Shown piece after piece: positions 1 through 11,218 of a stretch of DNA of 64,000 bases (position 1 is the stretch's first letter; every line of letters begins with the position of its first letter). The notes beneath the pieces were generated by a model. It worked only from the letters and a program-made list of their open reading frames with translations, had not been told where the DNA came from and made no database searches. The stretch comes from Rhodanobacter glycinis. Its GTDB lineage: Bacteria; Pseudomonadota; Gammaproteobacteria; Xanthomonadales; Rhodanobacteraceae. The DNA is taken from assembly GCF_006438785.1 (NCBI RefSeq), contig NZ_RCZB01000002.1, positions 1-64,000 of the forward strand, read 5' to 3'. Position numbers and translations under genes: made by a program.

Positions 1-50
1 GCCGATGGTAGTGTGGCTTTGCCATGCAAGAGTAGGTCACCGCCAGGGGC
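1..50 (+). rRNA. rrf: 5S ribosomal RNA, 3' end only
   Basis: The window opens inside a 5S rRNA. The stretch GCCGATGGTAGTGTGG followed by CCATGCAAGAGTAGGTCA and CGCCAGG matches the well-known 3' third of gammaproteobacterial 5S rRNA (helix IV/V and the strand that closes helix I). The 5' two thirds and the 16S and 23S genes would lie upstream of the window. The exact 3' end is judged by eye and may be a few bases off. A hairpin terminator follows directly, as expected for the end of an rRNA operon. Confidence 0.9.
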
Positions 51-58
51 TTTATCCC

Positions 59-93
59 AAAAAACCTCCACCCGAAACGGTGGGGGTTTTTTC
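59..93 (+). terminator. Rho-independent terminator of the rRNA operon
   Basis: A-run, stem CCTCCACC, loop around CGAAAC, stem GGTGGGGG and a six-T run. It lies a few bases after the 5S 3' end. The same hairpin recurs at 272-303. Confidence 0.85.
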
Positions 94-164
94 TTGCCTG
101 CGCGTTGCTGTGGCGACCGCAGGTCGCGACCCGCAACAGGTCACCGCCAGGGGCTTTATCCTGG

Positions 165-190
165 AAGGCCTCCCCATCCGGGGAGGCCTT
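165..190 (+). terminator. Second hairpin terminator after the 5S tail
   Basis: Perfect 11-base stem AAGGCCTCCCC / GGGGAGGCCTT with an ATCC loop, followed by a weak T-rich stretch. It belongs to repeat copy 2. Its stem differs from the hairpins of copies 1 and 3. Confidence 0.6.
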
Positions 191-271
191 CGTCTTTGTG
201 GCGTTTGAGAACGCTTGCTGCCGCGATCGAAGATCGCAGGCTGCAACAGGTTACCGCCAGGGGCTTATCCC

Positions 272-303
272 AAAAACCTCCACCCGAAACGGTGGGGGGG
301 TTC
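272..303 (+). terminator. Third hairpin terminator, near copy of the first
   Basis: Same stem and loop as 59-93 (CCTCCACCCGAAACGGTGG) but with a longer G run and a much poorer T tail (TTCTTGG). It may therefore be a weaker terminator. It belongs to repeat copy 3. Confidence 0.5.
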
Positions 304-484
304 TTGGTTTGAGTTTCAGTGCGGCAGGTCGGGCTCGACCCGTTCGCCGATCGACAGCGACACGATCATCATCCAGTTACCGTGACCGCCGTCGGCCACC
401 TTATCCAGCCTTCCGCGCCGCGCACCTCAAAACGCGCGAAAGCGCGGCATGGGGTGTCGCATCAACGATAGGCAATCCGACATC
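304..484. other. Intergenic stretch with no supported gene
   Basis: About 180 bases between the rRNA terminator array and the next small ORF. Open frames here are short and look like chance frames. No tRNA-like cloverleaf or clear promoter is seen. Confidence 0.5.
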
Positions 485-607
485 ATGGACGGTAAAAGCA
501 TCATGTGGCAGATCCTGTTGCGTCTGACATTCGTGGTTTTGGTCATTGTGCTGGCGTATACCGACAAACTGAGCCAGCCGACCCGCAAGCACGTTGAGGC
601 GCACTGA
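485..607 (+). CDS. Small single-TM peptide, 40 aa
   Basis: A 40-codon frame with ATG at 485, too short for usual ORF calling. It encodes a hydrophobic segment (residues about 8-25, ILLRLTFVVLVIVLAY) followed by a basic, polar tail ending KHVEAH. This gives a one-pass membrane peptide with the charge pattern of many small inner-membrane proteins. An upstream in-frame ATG at 449 would add 12 residues. The ribosome binding site is weak (AGGCA about 10 bases upstream). No family is recognised. It could be a chance frame, so confidence is low. Confidence 0.35.
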   Translation: MDGKSIMWQILLRLTFVVLVIVLAYTDKLSQPTRKHVEAH

Positions 608-689
608 CTGGGTCCCGGTTCGCCCAATGCGCTCGCCCGCCGTCCCGACACGTTGCTACTCTTCGCTGACAGGTCCGTAGTGCGGATGA

Positions 690-2204
<1,515 letters not shown>

Positions 2205-2261
2205 CACGAACGAAGCTTCGATCAGACGCGAAGCCTCGCCAGCAATCCACCGTCGCAGCGG

Positions 2262-3197
2262 TCAATCCAGCGCGTAACCGAACTGGTCGAGGAATTCTGC
2301 AGCGAACTCGGGGTAGCTGAAGTGCTGATTCTGCGTGCCGGGATGTTCCACCTTCAGCGCGCCCATCAACGAGGCCATGCGACCGACCGTGGGCCAGTCC
2401 TTGTTGGCCATGATGCCGAAGATCAGACCTGCGCGATAAGCGTCGCCACAACCGGTCGGATCGACGATCTGGCGTTCACGTGCGGGTGGAATGTCATGGG
2501 TCTGTCCGTCAACGTGAATGGTCGAGCCTCGCGGCCCCTGGGTCACGATGTAGGCGGTCACGTGCCCGGCGATCTCGGTGGCGCTCCAGCCGGTGCGCGT
2601 CTGCAGCAGCTGCGACTCGTAATCGTTGACGATCACGTAGGTGGACTTGGTGATCATCGAACGGAATTCGTCACCGCTGAAAAGCGGCATCGCCTGGCCC
2701 GGATCGAAGATGAAGGGCACCCCGCGTGCGGCAAACTCGTCAACGTGTTGCAGCATTGCCTCGCGACCATCCGGAGCGACGATCGCGAAATCGATCTGCG
2801 GGATGTCGCGCACGTGGTTTTCCTGCGCGCTGGACATGGCGCCGGGATGGAAGGCCGTGATCTGGTTGTTGTCCAGGTCGGTGGTGATGAAGCACTGCGG
2901 CGTGAACTGGTCATCGAACTGGCGTACGCAATCGAGCTGGATGCCGCACTGCTCCATATGTTTGCGATACGGCGCAAAATCCTGGCCCACGGCCGCCACG
3001 GGCAGCGGATCGCCACCAAGCAATTTGAGGTTGTAGGCAATGTTGCCAGCGCAGCCGCCGAATTCGCGACGCATCCGCGGCACCAGAAACGACACGTTCA
3101 GGATATGCATCTGGTCGGGCAGGATGTGATTCTTGAACTGATCCTGGAACACCATGATGGTGTCGTAGGCCAGCGATCCGCAGATGACGGCAGGCAT
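2262..3197 (-). CDS. PfkB-family kinase (adenosine kinase-like)
   Basis: 311 aa cytoplasmic kinase of the ribokinase/PfkB superfamily. Visible features are the N-terminal substrate domain with GGCAGNIAYNLKLLGG (about residues 47-62) and the C-terminal catalytic and anion-hole motif DPTGCGDAYRAG (about residue 242), whose Asp is the base that activates the substrate hydroxyl. Relatives in Xanthomonadales are often annotated as adenosine kinase, but sugar kinases share the same fold, so the substrate is open. It is a single gene, convergent with glpK and divergent from mreB across about 275 bases. Confidence 0.85.
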   Translation of the reverse strand: MPAVICGSLAYDTIMVFQDQFKNHILPDQMHILNVSFLVPRMRREFGGCAGNIAYNLKLLGGDPLPVAAVGQDFAPYRKHMEQCGIQLDCVRQFDDQFTPQCFITTDLDNNQITAFHPGAMSSAQENHVRDIPQIDFAIVAPDGREAMLQHVDEFAARGVPFIFDPGQAMPLFSGDEFRSMITKSTYVIVNDYESQLLQTRTGWSATEIAGHVTAYIVTQGPRGSTIHVDGQTHDIPPARERQIVDPTGCGDAYRAGLIFGIMANKDWPTVGRMASLMGALKVEHPGTQNQHFSYPEFAAEFLDQFGYALD

Positions 3198-3425
3198 GAT
3201 GTGCGGGAACCCCCGGGCAAGGTGGAAAGGCCGAGAGCGCCGCGGTCGGCCGATGGCCGAGCCGGGATGCTCCGGTCAAAAGGTGGAATCGTACCGCCAT
3301 ATGCCCGGGTTGGCGACTTTTCGCCGCCATGCGCAGCTCATTTCAAGGTAAAGGAAACGCGCATATCACGGTGTTGTAGAAGGGTTTCTTAACGTTATTG
3401 TCCTTGCGCATGCAGGCCACGCTAA

Positions 3426-4520
<1,095 letters not shown>

Positions 4521-4542
4521 CGCACGCTAGGCAGGGGCGGCC

Positions 4543-5496
4543 ATGGCGCGCACGCGCGACGAATCCTCGCCTCTGTTCGCCGGCAATGCGGCCGGTACGC
4601 TGAGGCTGATTGTCTATCTCGCACTGGCTGTGGTGCTGATGGTGCTCGACCATCGCAATGGCTGGCTGTGGCGCTTGCGTTACACGGCGTCTGCCGTGGT
4701 CGAGCCGGTGTATCGGCTCGCCGGTCTGCCGGCGGTGGGCGTGCGCACGATGAGCGTGGCGTTTGCCGATCGCCAGAGACTGACCGAGCAGAACCAGCGT
4801 CTGCGCGAGGACCTGCTGCTGGCCAACGCCAAGTTGAACCGGATGGCCGCCGTCGCCGAGCAGAACCAGCGCCTGAAGGAATTGCTCGATACCCAGCACA
4901 GCCTTGAGCTCAACGTGCAACTGGCGCGGGTGATCGGCGTGGACCTGGGCGCCTATCGCTACCAGCTGACCCTGAACATGGGTGCCCGCGACGGTGTCAG
5001 GCCGGGCCAACCAGTGATCGACGCACATGGCGTGATGGGTCAGGTGAAAGAGGTGCTGCCGACCACCTCGGTGGTGATGCTGATAACCGATCCGTCGCAC
5101 GCGATTCCGGTGGTGATCGAGCGCACCGGTTTGCGCACGGTGGCCTATGGTTCGCGCGACGGCGATCAGCTCGCCCTGCCCACCATCCCGCTGGCAGCCG
5201 ACGTGCGCACTGGCGACAAGCTGCTTACCTCAGGCCTGGGCGGGCGCTTTCCACCGGGATTTCCGGTTGGCGAGATCCGTGCGGTGGCACCGGCGGCGAG
5301 CGGCATGTTCCTGGTGGCGCAAGCACAGCCGTCAGCCGATCTCGACCGCAGCGAGGACGTGCTGCTGCTGCACGATCAGGCCGAGCCGGATGGACCGCCA
5401 GCGCCAGTGACACCGATGGGACCATCCGGTGAGCTGGCACCGGGCGCAACCTCTGCAGCTCCGCCGATGCCCACGAACAACGGGGCAACGCGATGA
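4543..5496 (+). CDS. mreC: Rod shape-determining protein MreC
   Basis: 317 aa. It has one N-terminal transmembrane segment (about residues 22-40), a coiled coil (about 65-115, rich in QNQRL and LKELL) and the periplasmic beta-barrel MreC domain to about residue 265. The Pro/Ala-rich tail is probably disordered. MreC links cytoplasmic MreB to PBP2/RodA in the periplasm. It begins 22 bases after mreB and overlaps mreD by ATGA, which supports translational coupling. Confidence 0.95.
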   Translation: MARTRDESSPLFAGNAAGTLRLIVYLALAVVLMVLDHRNGWLWRLRYTASAVVEPVYRLAGLPAVGVRTMSVAFADRQRLTEQNQRLREDLLLANAKLNRMAAVAEQNQRLKELLDTQHSLELNVQLARVIGVDLGAYRYQLTLNMGARDGVRPGQPVIDAHGVMGQVKEVLPTTSVVMLITDPSHAIPVVIERTGLRTVAYGSRDGDQLALPTIPLAADVRTGDKLLTSGLGGRFPPGFPVGEIRAVAPAASGMFLVAQAQPSADLDRSEDVLLLHDQAEPDGPPAPVTPMGPSGELAPGATSAAPPMPTNNGATR

Positions 5497-5978
5497 ACAA
5501 GCAGCGGCTGAGTCTCTGGTGGTTCATCGGCACGTTGGTGTTTGCATTGCTGTCGATGCTGGTACCGCTGCCCGGCGTGCTGGAACCGTTCAAGCCGTAT
5601 TGGCCGGCGCTGGTCCTGCTGTACTGGTCGCTGGAATCGGAGGATCGGGTCACCCTGGGTCTGGCTTTCCTGGTGGGCCTGGGCGCGGATCTGCTCAACG
5701 GCGTGGTGCTGGGCGAGCAGGCCTTGCGCCTGTGCGCGCTGGTTTTCATCGCATTGCGTTTTCGCTCGCGGCTGCGCTTCTTCCCGATGTGGCAACAGGC
5801 CCTCGCGGTGCTGGCATTGCTGTTGAACGACCGCATCCTGCTGCTGATCGTGCGCGTGCTGGCCGGTGCGTCGTTGCCGCCGGCAAGCTGGTGGATCTCG
5901 CCGTTCGTCGGTGCCGTGCTGTGGCCGTTCCTGTTCCTGTTGCTCGACGACCTGCGCGCGCGCCTGCGGATTCAATGA
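5493..5978 (+). CDS. mreD: Rod shape-determining protein MreD
   Basis: 161 aa, highly hydrophobic, with about five transmembrane segments, the usual size for MreD. It is an inner-membrane partner of MreC in the elongasome. The start ATG overlaps the mreC stop (ATGA). Family assignment rests on length, hydrophobicity and fixed operon position between mreC and mrdA. Confidence 0.92.
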   Translation: MNKQRLSLWWFIGTLVFALLSMLVPLPGVLEPFKPYWPALVLLYWSLESEDRVTLGLAFLVGLGADLLNGVVLGEQALRLCALVFIALRFRSRLRFFPMWQQALAVLALLLNDRILLLIVRVLAGASLPPASWWISPFVGAVLWPFLFLLLDDLRARLRIQ

Positions 5979-5994
5979 GACATGAACCAGTGAC

Positions 5995-8016
5995 ATGAAG
6001 ATCCGGCGATCGATCAAGGACCCGCGCGGCGAAAGCATGCTGTTCCGGCGCCGTGCGCTGGCGGGGTTCGTGCTGATCGTGCTGAGCCTGTGCCTGCTGG
6101 TCAGTCGCTTCGTGTTCCTGCAGGTGATGCATCACGACGAGTTCGTCACCCGTTCGCAGGCCAACCGGGTCAAACCGCGCGCGATCCCGCCGGCGCGCGG
6201 GCTGATCTACGACCGCAACGGCGTGCTGCTGGCCGACAACGTGCCGGCATTCCGGCTAGAAGTGGTGCCCGAGCAGGTCGCCGACATGCCCGCCCTGCTG
6301 CAGCGGCTGGGCCAGGTGGTGCCGCTGGGTGCGGACGACCTGGACGCCTTCACCAAGCAACTCAGGCAGAGCCGGCGTTTCGAGAGCGTGCCGCTGAAGA
6401 TGCACCTCACCGAAGACGAGATCGATCGCTTCGCGGTGAATCGCTGGCGTTTTCCCGGCGTGGACGTGGTGCCCTACCTGACCCGCCGCTATCCGTTCGG
6501 CGAACTGTTCGCGCATGTGGTGGGTTATGTCGGGCGCATTGATGCGTCCGATGTGGAGCGACTCGACCCGAAGCGCTACCAGGGTACCAGCCACGTTGGC
6601 CGCAGCGGCCTCGAGCGATCCTACGAGGACGTGCTGCACGGCACGCCGGGTTACGAACTGCTTGAAGTGAATGCCGATGGGCGAACCCAGCGCGTGCTGG
6701 AAACGCATGCGCCGACGCCAGGCAGGAACCTGTACCTCAGCATCGATGTGCGTCTGCAGAAAGCCGCCGAAACGGCGTTTGCCGGCCGCCCCGGTGCGGC
6801 CGTGGCGATCGATCCGCGCAATGGGCAGGTGCTGGCGATGGTCAGCGTGCCGACGTTCGACCCCAACCTTTTCGTCAACGGCATCAGCCAGGCCGACTAC
6901 GGCACGTTGACCAACGACCCCGACAAGCCGCTGTACAACCGCGCGTTGCGCGGCATGTATCCGCCAGGCTCCACGGTGAAGCCGTTTCTTGCTCTGGGCG
7001 GACTCGAATACGGCGTGCGCCGGCCCGAAGACACGGTGTTGTCCACCGGCCAATTCTGCCTGCCCGGGCAATCGCGTTGCTATCGCGACGATACCCGCGG
7101 CGGCGATGGCACGGTGAACATGGTGCGTGCGATCGAGAAGTCTACCAACACTTATTTCTACAAACTGGCGCTGGATCTCGGCATCGACCGGCTGAGCGCG
7201 TGGATGAGCCGCTTCGGCTTCGGTGGCAAGACCGGCATCGATCTGCTCGGCGAATCCGAAGGCATCCTGCCCTCACGCCAATGGAAGGCGGCGCACAGCA
7301 AGTTCGGCTGGTTCCCCGGTGAAACCGTCATCGCCGGCATCGGCCAGGGTTACTGGGCGGTGACGCCACTGCAGCTCGGTCATGCGATCGCCACTTTCGC
7401 CGGACATGGCGTGCCGTATCAGCCGAGGCTGGTGATGGCGACGCGAGCGGTGGCCGACGCGCAGGTGCGTCCGCTGCCGAATCCTCCCAGCGGCCCGTCG
7501 TTGATTCGCAAATCTTCGGAGTGGGACGTGATCAACGAAGGCATGCGCGCGGTGATCGTCAGCGGCACCGGCAAGCTCGCGCGATTGAACGACGGCTTTC
7601 CCTATCTGATCGCGGGCAAGAGCGGCACCGCCGAGCGCTTCTCACGCACCTCCGAAGCGTACGACACCAACAAGAACACCGCCTACCTGGCGACACGCCA
7701 CCGCGCGTGGTTCATGGGATATACGCCGTCCGATGATCCGCAGATTGCGGCCGCGGTCGTGTTGGAGGCCGGCGCGTGGGGCGGCACGGATGCCGGACCG
7801 ATCATGCGCAGGATTTTCGATGCATGGGTCATCGCGAAAGGCGGCGCCGCGCCGCAGGACCTGCCGCTGTCGGCGCCGGGTTCGTCCGGTCGGGACTTGC
7901 CGAATCGGGGCGCGCCCAATGAGAACACGCCCAATGAGAGCACGACACCGGTGGAAGACGTGCCGGTGGAAAGCGACCCGGCACAGGCATCCAGCAGCGA
8001 TGGGGGCACACCATGA
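5995..8016 (+). CDS. mrdA: Penicillin-binding protein 2 (peptidoglycan transpeptidase)
   Basis: 673 aa class B PBP that crosslinks peptidoglycan during lateral wall growth, together with RodA. It has an N-terminal transmembrane helix (about residues 20-40), a dimerisation domain containing ARGLIYDRNG (about 63), and the transpeptidase domain. The domain carries the active-site Ser-x-x-Lys in PGSTVKPF (about residue 325), Ser-x-Asn in STNTYFY (about 384) and Lys-Ser-Gly in AGKSGTAE (about 545). The C-terminal 60 residues are Pro/Ser/Thr-rich and look disordered. The stop overlaps the rodA start by ATGA. Confidence 0.95.
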   Translation: MKIRRSIKDPRGESMLFRRRALAGFVLIVLSLCLLVSRFVFLQVMHHDEFVTRSQANRVKPRAIPPARGLIYDRNGVLLADNVPAFRLEVVPEQVADMPALLQRLGQVVPLGADDLDAFTKQLRQSRRFESVPLKMHLTEDEIDRFAVNRWRFPGVDVVPYLTRRYPFGELFAHVVGYVGRIDASDVERLDPKRYQGTSHVGRSGLERSYEDVLHGTPGYELLEVNADGRTQRVLETHAPTPGRNLYLSIDVRLQKAAETAFAGRPGAAVAIDPRNGQVLAMVSVPTFDPNLFVNGISQADYGTLTNDPDKPLYNRALRGMYPPGSTVKPFLALGGLEYGVRRPEDTVLSTGQFCLPGQSRCYRDDTRGGDGTVNMVRAIEKSTNTYFYKLALDLGIDRLSAWMSRFGFGGKTGIDLLGESEGILPSRQWKAAHSKFGWFPGETVIAGIGQGYWAVTPLQLGHAIATFAGHGVPYQPRLVMATRAVADAQVRPLPNPPSGPSLIRKSSEWDVINEGMRAVIVSGTGKLARLNDGFPYLIAGKSGTAERFSRTSEAYDTNKNTAYLATRHRAWFMGYTPSDDPQIAAAVVLEAGAWGGTDAGPIMRRIFDAWVIAKGGAAPQDLPLSAPGSSGRDLPNRGAPNENTPNESTTPVEDVPVESDPAQASSSDGGTP

Positions 8017-9128
8017 TCGGAACCTTCAGCATTCGTCTGCAGCGCTTCCTGCGGCGCATCATGACCCGGCCACGGATCGATCTGCCGCTGGCGTTCGGCT
8101 TGTTCGTGCTCGCTTCGATCGGCCTGGTCACGCTGTACAGCGCGAGTGATGGCAGCCTCGGCATGGTCGGCGGCCAGGCGGCCCGCTTCGTGCTCGGTGG
8201 CGCGTTGCTGCTGGTGGTATCGCGCATCTCGCCGTCCATATTGCGCAGCTGGACGCCATGGCTTTATGCCGGCAGCACCGCGCTGCTGGTGGTGGTGGCG
8301 CTCCTCGGCGAGGGTCGCGGTTCGATGCGCTGGCTGGACCTGGGCGTGATGCGCTTTCAGCCGTCCGAACTGCTCAAGCTGACGATGCCGATGATGGTGG
8401 CCTGGTACCTGCACCCGCGCCAGCTGCCGCCGGGCTGGAAGGACATCGCGGTGGTTGGCGTGCTGATCGCGATTCCGGCCGGGCTGATCGCCGAGCAGCC
8501 AGATCTGGGTACCGCCGTGCTGGTGACCGCAGCCGGCGCGTTTGCACTGTTCCTGTCCGGCATGGCGTGGTGGCGCATCGGCGCGCTGGTGGCGGCGGTC
8601 GGCGGGATGATTCCGGTCGGCTGGCATTTCCTGCATCAGTACCAGCGCGATCGCGTGCTGACCCTGCTCAACCCGGAATCCGATCCACTCGGCAACGGTT
8701 GGCACATCATCCAGTCGCAGATCGCGGTGGGTTCCGGCGGCATCTTCGGCAAGGGCTGGCAGCACAGCACACAGTCGCGGCTCGACTTCCTGCCCGAGCA
8801 CACCACCGACTTCATCTTCGCGGTGTTTTCCGAGGAGTTCGGCCTGATCGGCGTGTGCGGGTTGGTCGCGTTGTACGCGTTCATCATCGGCCGCTGCCTG
8901 TGGATCGCAATGGAGGCGCGCGATACGTATTCGCGCCTGCTCGCCGGCGCGATCGGCATGAGCTTTTTCGTGTATGTGTTCGTCAACGGCGGGATGGTGG
9001 CGGGCATGCTGCCAGTGGTCGGCGTGCCGCTGCCGCTGATCAGTTACGGCGGCACCTCGGCAGTGTCGCTGCTGACTGGCTTCGGTGTGCTGATGTCGAT
9101 CCACGCCAATCGCAAGACGCACATCTGA
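8013..9128 (+). CDS. rodA: RodA, SEDS peptidoglycan glycosyltransferase
   Basis: 371 aa polytopic membrane protein with about ten TM helices, the usual length for RodA. SEDS-family landmarks include the segment around LPEHTTDFIFAVFSEEFGLIG (written here as one motif split at EEFG) at about residues 263-283 and the C-terminal GVPLPLISYGGTS (about 337). The catalytic Asp region lies in the long periplasmic loop. It polymerises lipid II into glycan strands with PBP2 as partner. Translationally coupled to mrdA. Confidence 0.95.
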   Translation: MIGTFSIRLQRFLRRIMTRPRIDLPLAFGLFVLASIGLVTLYSASDGSLGMVGGQAARFVLGGALLLVVSRISPSILRSWTPWLYAGSTALLVVVALLGEGRGSMRWLDLGVMRFQPSELLKLTMPMMVAWYLHPRQLPPGWKDIAVVGVLIAIPAGLIAEQPDLGTAVLVTAAGAFALFLSGMAWWRIGALVAAVGGMIPVGWHFLHQYQRDRVLTLLNPESDPLGNGWHIIQSQIAVGSGGIFGKGWQHSTQSRLDFLPEHTTDFIFAVFSEEFGLIGVCGLVALYAFIIGRCLWIAMEARDTYSRLLAGAIGMSFFVYVFVNGGMVAGMLPVVGVPLPLISYGGTSAVSLLTGFGVLMSIHANRKTHI

Positions 9129-9223
9129 ACACCGCCGGCGCATGGCCTGGGCGTGGCCCGGAGTTGTGCCGGTGTGCGTGTTAGGCTTTCGATGACATCG
9201 TTTTCCGCGAGCGAAGCCTCCAC

Positions 9224-10234
9224 ATGACAGCCACTCCTGCGCCGCATCCGGCCCGTTTCCTCGCCATCCTGAGTCTGCTCTGGGTTGGTGCGCCGACCCC
9301 GGTCATGGCGACGACTCACCCCGGCCAGGCCGAACTGGTGCGCGAGGTGGCGCGCGATACCGGCAAGCGTCCGCAGGCTTTGAACGCGCTGCTCGATGGC
9401 GCCACGATGCAGCAGAGCATCCTCGATGCGATCAGCCGCCCGGCCGAGGCCAAGCCGTGGAAGGATTACCGGCCGATCTTCCTCACCGACAAACGCATCA
9501 ACGACGGCATCGCGTTCTATCGCGAACATCGCGCATTGCTGGAGCAGGTCGGCAGGCAGTACGGTGTGGCGCCGCAGTACATCGTGGCGATCGTCGGCGT
9601 GGAAACCAGCTATGGCCGCAACACCGGCAAGTACAAGGTGCTCGATGCGCTGGTCACGCTGGGCCTGTATTACCCGCCGCGGGCGAAGTTCTTTCGCGAG
9701 CAGTTGAAGGAGCTGTTGGAGATGCCGGACAACCATCTGGCCGGCCCGCTCGACACGCTCACCGGCTCGTATGCCGGCGCGCAGGGCTGGGGCCAGTTCA
9801 TGCCCACCAGCATCCGCGATTTCGCGGTGGACGCCGATCAGGACGGCCGCATCGATCTGCAGAATTCGTTGCCGGACATCTTCGCCAGCGTCGCCAACTA
9901 TTTTGCGAAACACGGCTGGGTCGATGGCGGTCCGGTCGCCGCGCGCGCGCAGCCGGATGCGGCGGCGCGGCCCATCACAGTGAAGGACGCCACGCCGCAA
10001 TGGCCGCTGGAGCAGCTTGAGGCGTGGGGCTATGCGCCGCTGCAGTCGTTGCCACCCGCGCAGCCCACCAGCCTGCAGACCTTGCAGGGTCCGAACGGGC
10101 CGGAGTACTGGTTCACCTTCCAGAATTTCTACGTGATCACGCGCTACAACCGCAGCCCGCTATACGCCATGGCGGTCGACCAGCTGGCAGGCGCCATCGC
10201 GGCCGGTGTGGGTCAGGTGGACGCCGCGCGATGA
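9224..10234 (+). CDS. mltB: Membrane-bound lytic transglycosylase B
   Basis: 336 aa SLT-2/GH103 enzyme that cleaves glycan strands with formation of 1,6-anhydro-muramic ends. It has an N-terminal signal sequence (about residues 8-26). The catalytic Glu is in VGVETSYGRNTG (about residue 126), followed by ALVTLGLYYP and the GAQGWGQFMP segment. No lipobox Cys is evident, so it may be soluble in the periplasm, unlike E. coli MltB. The stop overlaps the rlpA start by ATGA, coupling two glycan-cleaving enzymes. Confidence 0.92.
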   Translation: MTATPAPHPARFLAILSLLWVGAPTPVMATTHPGQAELVREVARDTGKRPQALNALLDGATMQQSILDAISRPAEAKPWKDYRPIFLTDKRINDGIAFYREHRALLEQVGRQYGVAPQYIVAIVGVETSYGRNTGKYKVLDALVTLGLYYPPRAKFFREQLKELLEMPDNHLAGPLDTLTGSYAGAQGWGQFMPTSIRDFAVDADQDGRIDLQNSLPDIFASVANYFAKHGWVDGGPVAARAQPDAAARPITVKDATPQWPLEQLEAWGYAPLQSLPPAQPTSLQTLQGPNGPEYWFTFQNFYVITRYNRSPLYAMAVDQLAGAIAAGVGQVDAAR

Positions 10235-11142
10235 GGGCGGCAGGCCGCCTGGTGCTGCTGCTGGCAATGTCGTTGCTGGCCGGCTGCGGTGGCAAGCGGA
10301 CGCGCCCGAGCCATGCCGCTGATTCGGCCCGGCACGAGCAGGGCAGGGCCGACAGCAGCCGGGGCGCGGACAGCTTCCGCGACGACCTCAGCAAATCGCA
10401 AAGCAGCCGTTATCGCGACGGCAGCGACAGCGTGCCGGGCGACGTGCCGGACATCGGCAAGCTGGTCGAACCCGTACCCAGGATCGAGCCGCGCTCGCTG
10501 TACGGCAACAAGTCGCCGTATACGGTGCTCGGGCACTCCTATCGCGTGCTGCCCAGTGCGCGCGGCTACGACGAGCGCGGCATCGCCTCGTTCTACGGCA
10601 ACAAGTTCCACGGCTACAAGACGTCCAGCCTGGAAACCTACGACATGTACGCGTTCAGCGCGGCCAGCACCACGCTGCCGCTACCCAGCTATGCGCGCGT
10701 CACCAACCTGGAAAACGGCAAGAGCGTGATCGTGCGGATCAACGACCGCGGGCCGTTTCACCAGAACCGCCTGATCGACCTGTCCTATGCGGCTGCGGTG
10801 AAAATCGGCATCTGGCCCAAGGGCACCGGCCTGGTCGAGGTGCGCGGCATCGACCCGGGAAGCTCCTCGCAGGAACTGCCGCCGCCCACCGTGGTCACAA
10901 CCGGACACCTTGGCATCTACCTGCAGGTGGGCGCGTTTTCCGATGCGGACAATGCCGAGCGACTGGCCCAGCGTCTGCGTCAGGCCAACGTCGGCGCGGT
11001 GCAGGTCATGGATGCCGAGGTCAACGGTCGTCACGTGCGCCGGGTGCGGGTCGGGCCGCTGGCGGACGTGGATCGCGCCGACCAGGTCAGCGCGCGGATT
11101 GAAGGCATGGGTCTGCCGCGGCCCCAGGTCGCGGTAGACTGA
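10231..11142 (+). CDS. rlpA: RlpA-like septal ring lytic transglycosylase lipoprotein
   Basis: 303 aa. The N-terminus MRAAGRLVLLLAMSLLAGCG is a lipoprotein signal with lipobox LAGC. A Ser/Arg-rich linker follows, then a double-psi beta-barrel domain (about residues 115-205) with GIASFYG and the catalytic region RINDRGPF. A C-terminal SPOR domain (about 228-300, YLQVGAFSDADNAERLA) binds denuded glycan at division sites. The start at 10231 is fixed by the ATGA overlap with mltB and the signal peptide. Confidence 0.93.
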   Translation: MRAAGRLVLLLAMSLLAGCGGKRTRPSHAADSARHEQGRADSSRGADSFRDDLSKSQSSRYRDGSDSVPGDVPDIGKLVEPVPRIEPRSLYGNKSPYTVLGHSYRVLPSARGYDERGIASFYGNKFHGYKTSSLETYDMYAFSAASTTLPLPSYARVTNLENGKSVIVRINDRGPFHQNRLIDLSYAAAVKIGIWPKGTGLVEVRGIDPGSSSQELPPPTVVTTGHLGIYLQVGAFSDADNAERLAQRLRQANVGAVQVMDAEVNGRHVRRVRVGPLADVDRADQVSARIEGMGLPRPQVAVD

Positions 11143-11218
11143 GCAGGATTTGCATGCCCCTTTTTAATCATGCCGGCATTTGCCACGTCGGCATTCAGAG
11201 ACTGGACTGAACCACACG

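Larger units (their letters stand above)
35..303 (+). repeat. Three tandem copies of the 5S 3' tail plus terminator
   Basis: The 5S tail sequence GGTCACCGCCAGGGGCTTTA starts at 35 and recurs at 139 and, with one substitution and one T lost, at 249. The spacing is about 104 and 110 bases, and each copy is followed by its own terminator hairpin. Copies 2 and 3 are also preceded by a short hairpin (GCGACCGCAGGTCGC and GCGATCGAAGATCGC) and a shared GCAACAGG. The rest of 5S is absent from copies 2 and 3, so they are not full 5S genes. Unequal recombination at the operon end, or a repeated terminator unit, would explain this. Confidence 0.75.
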
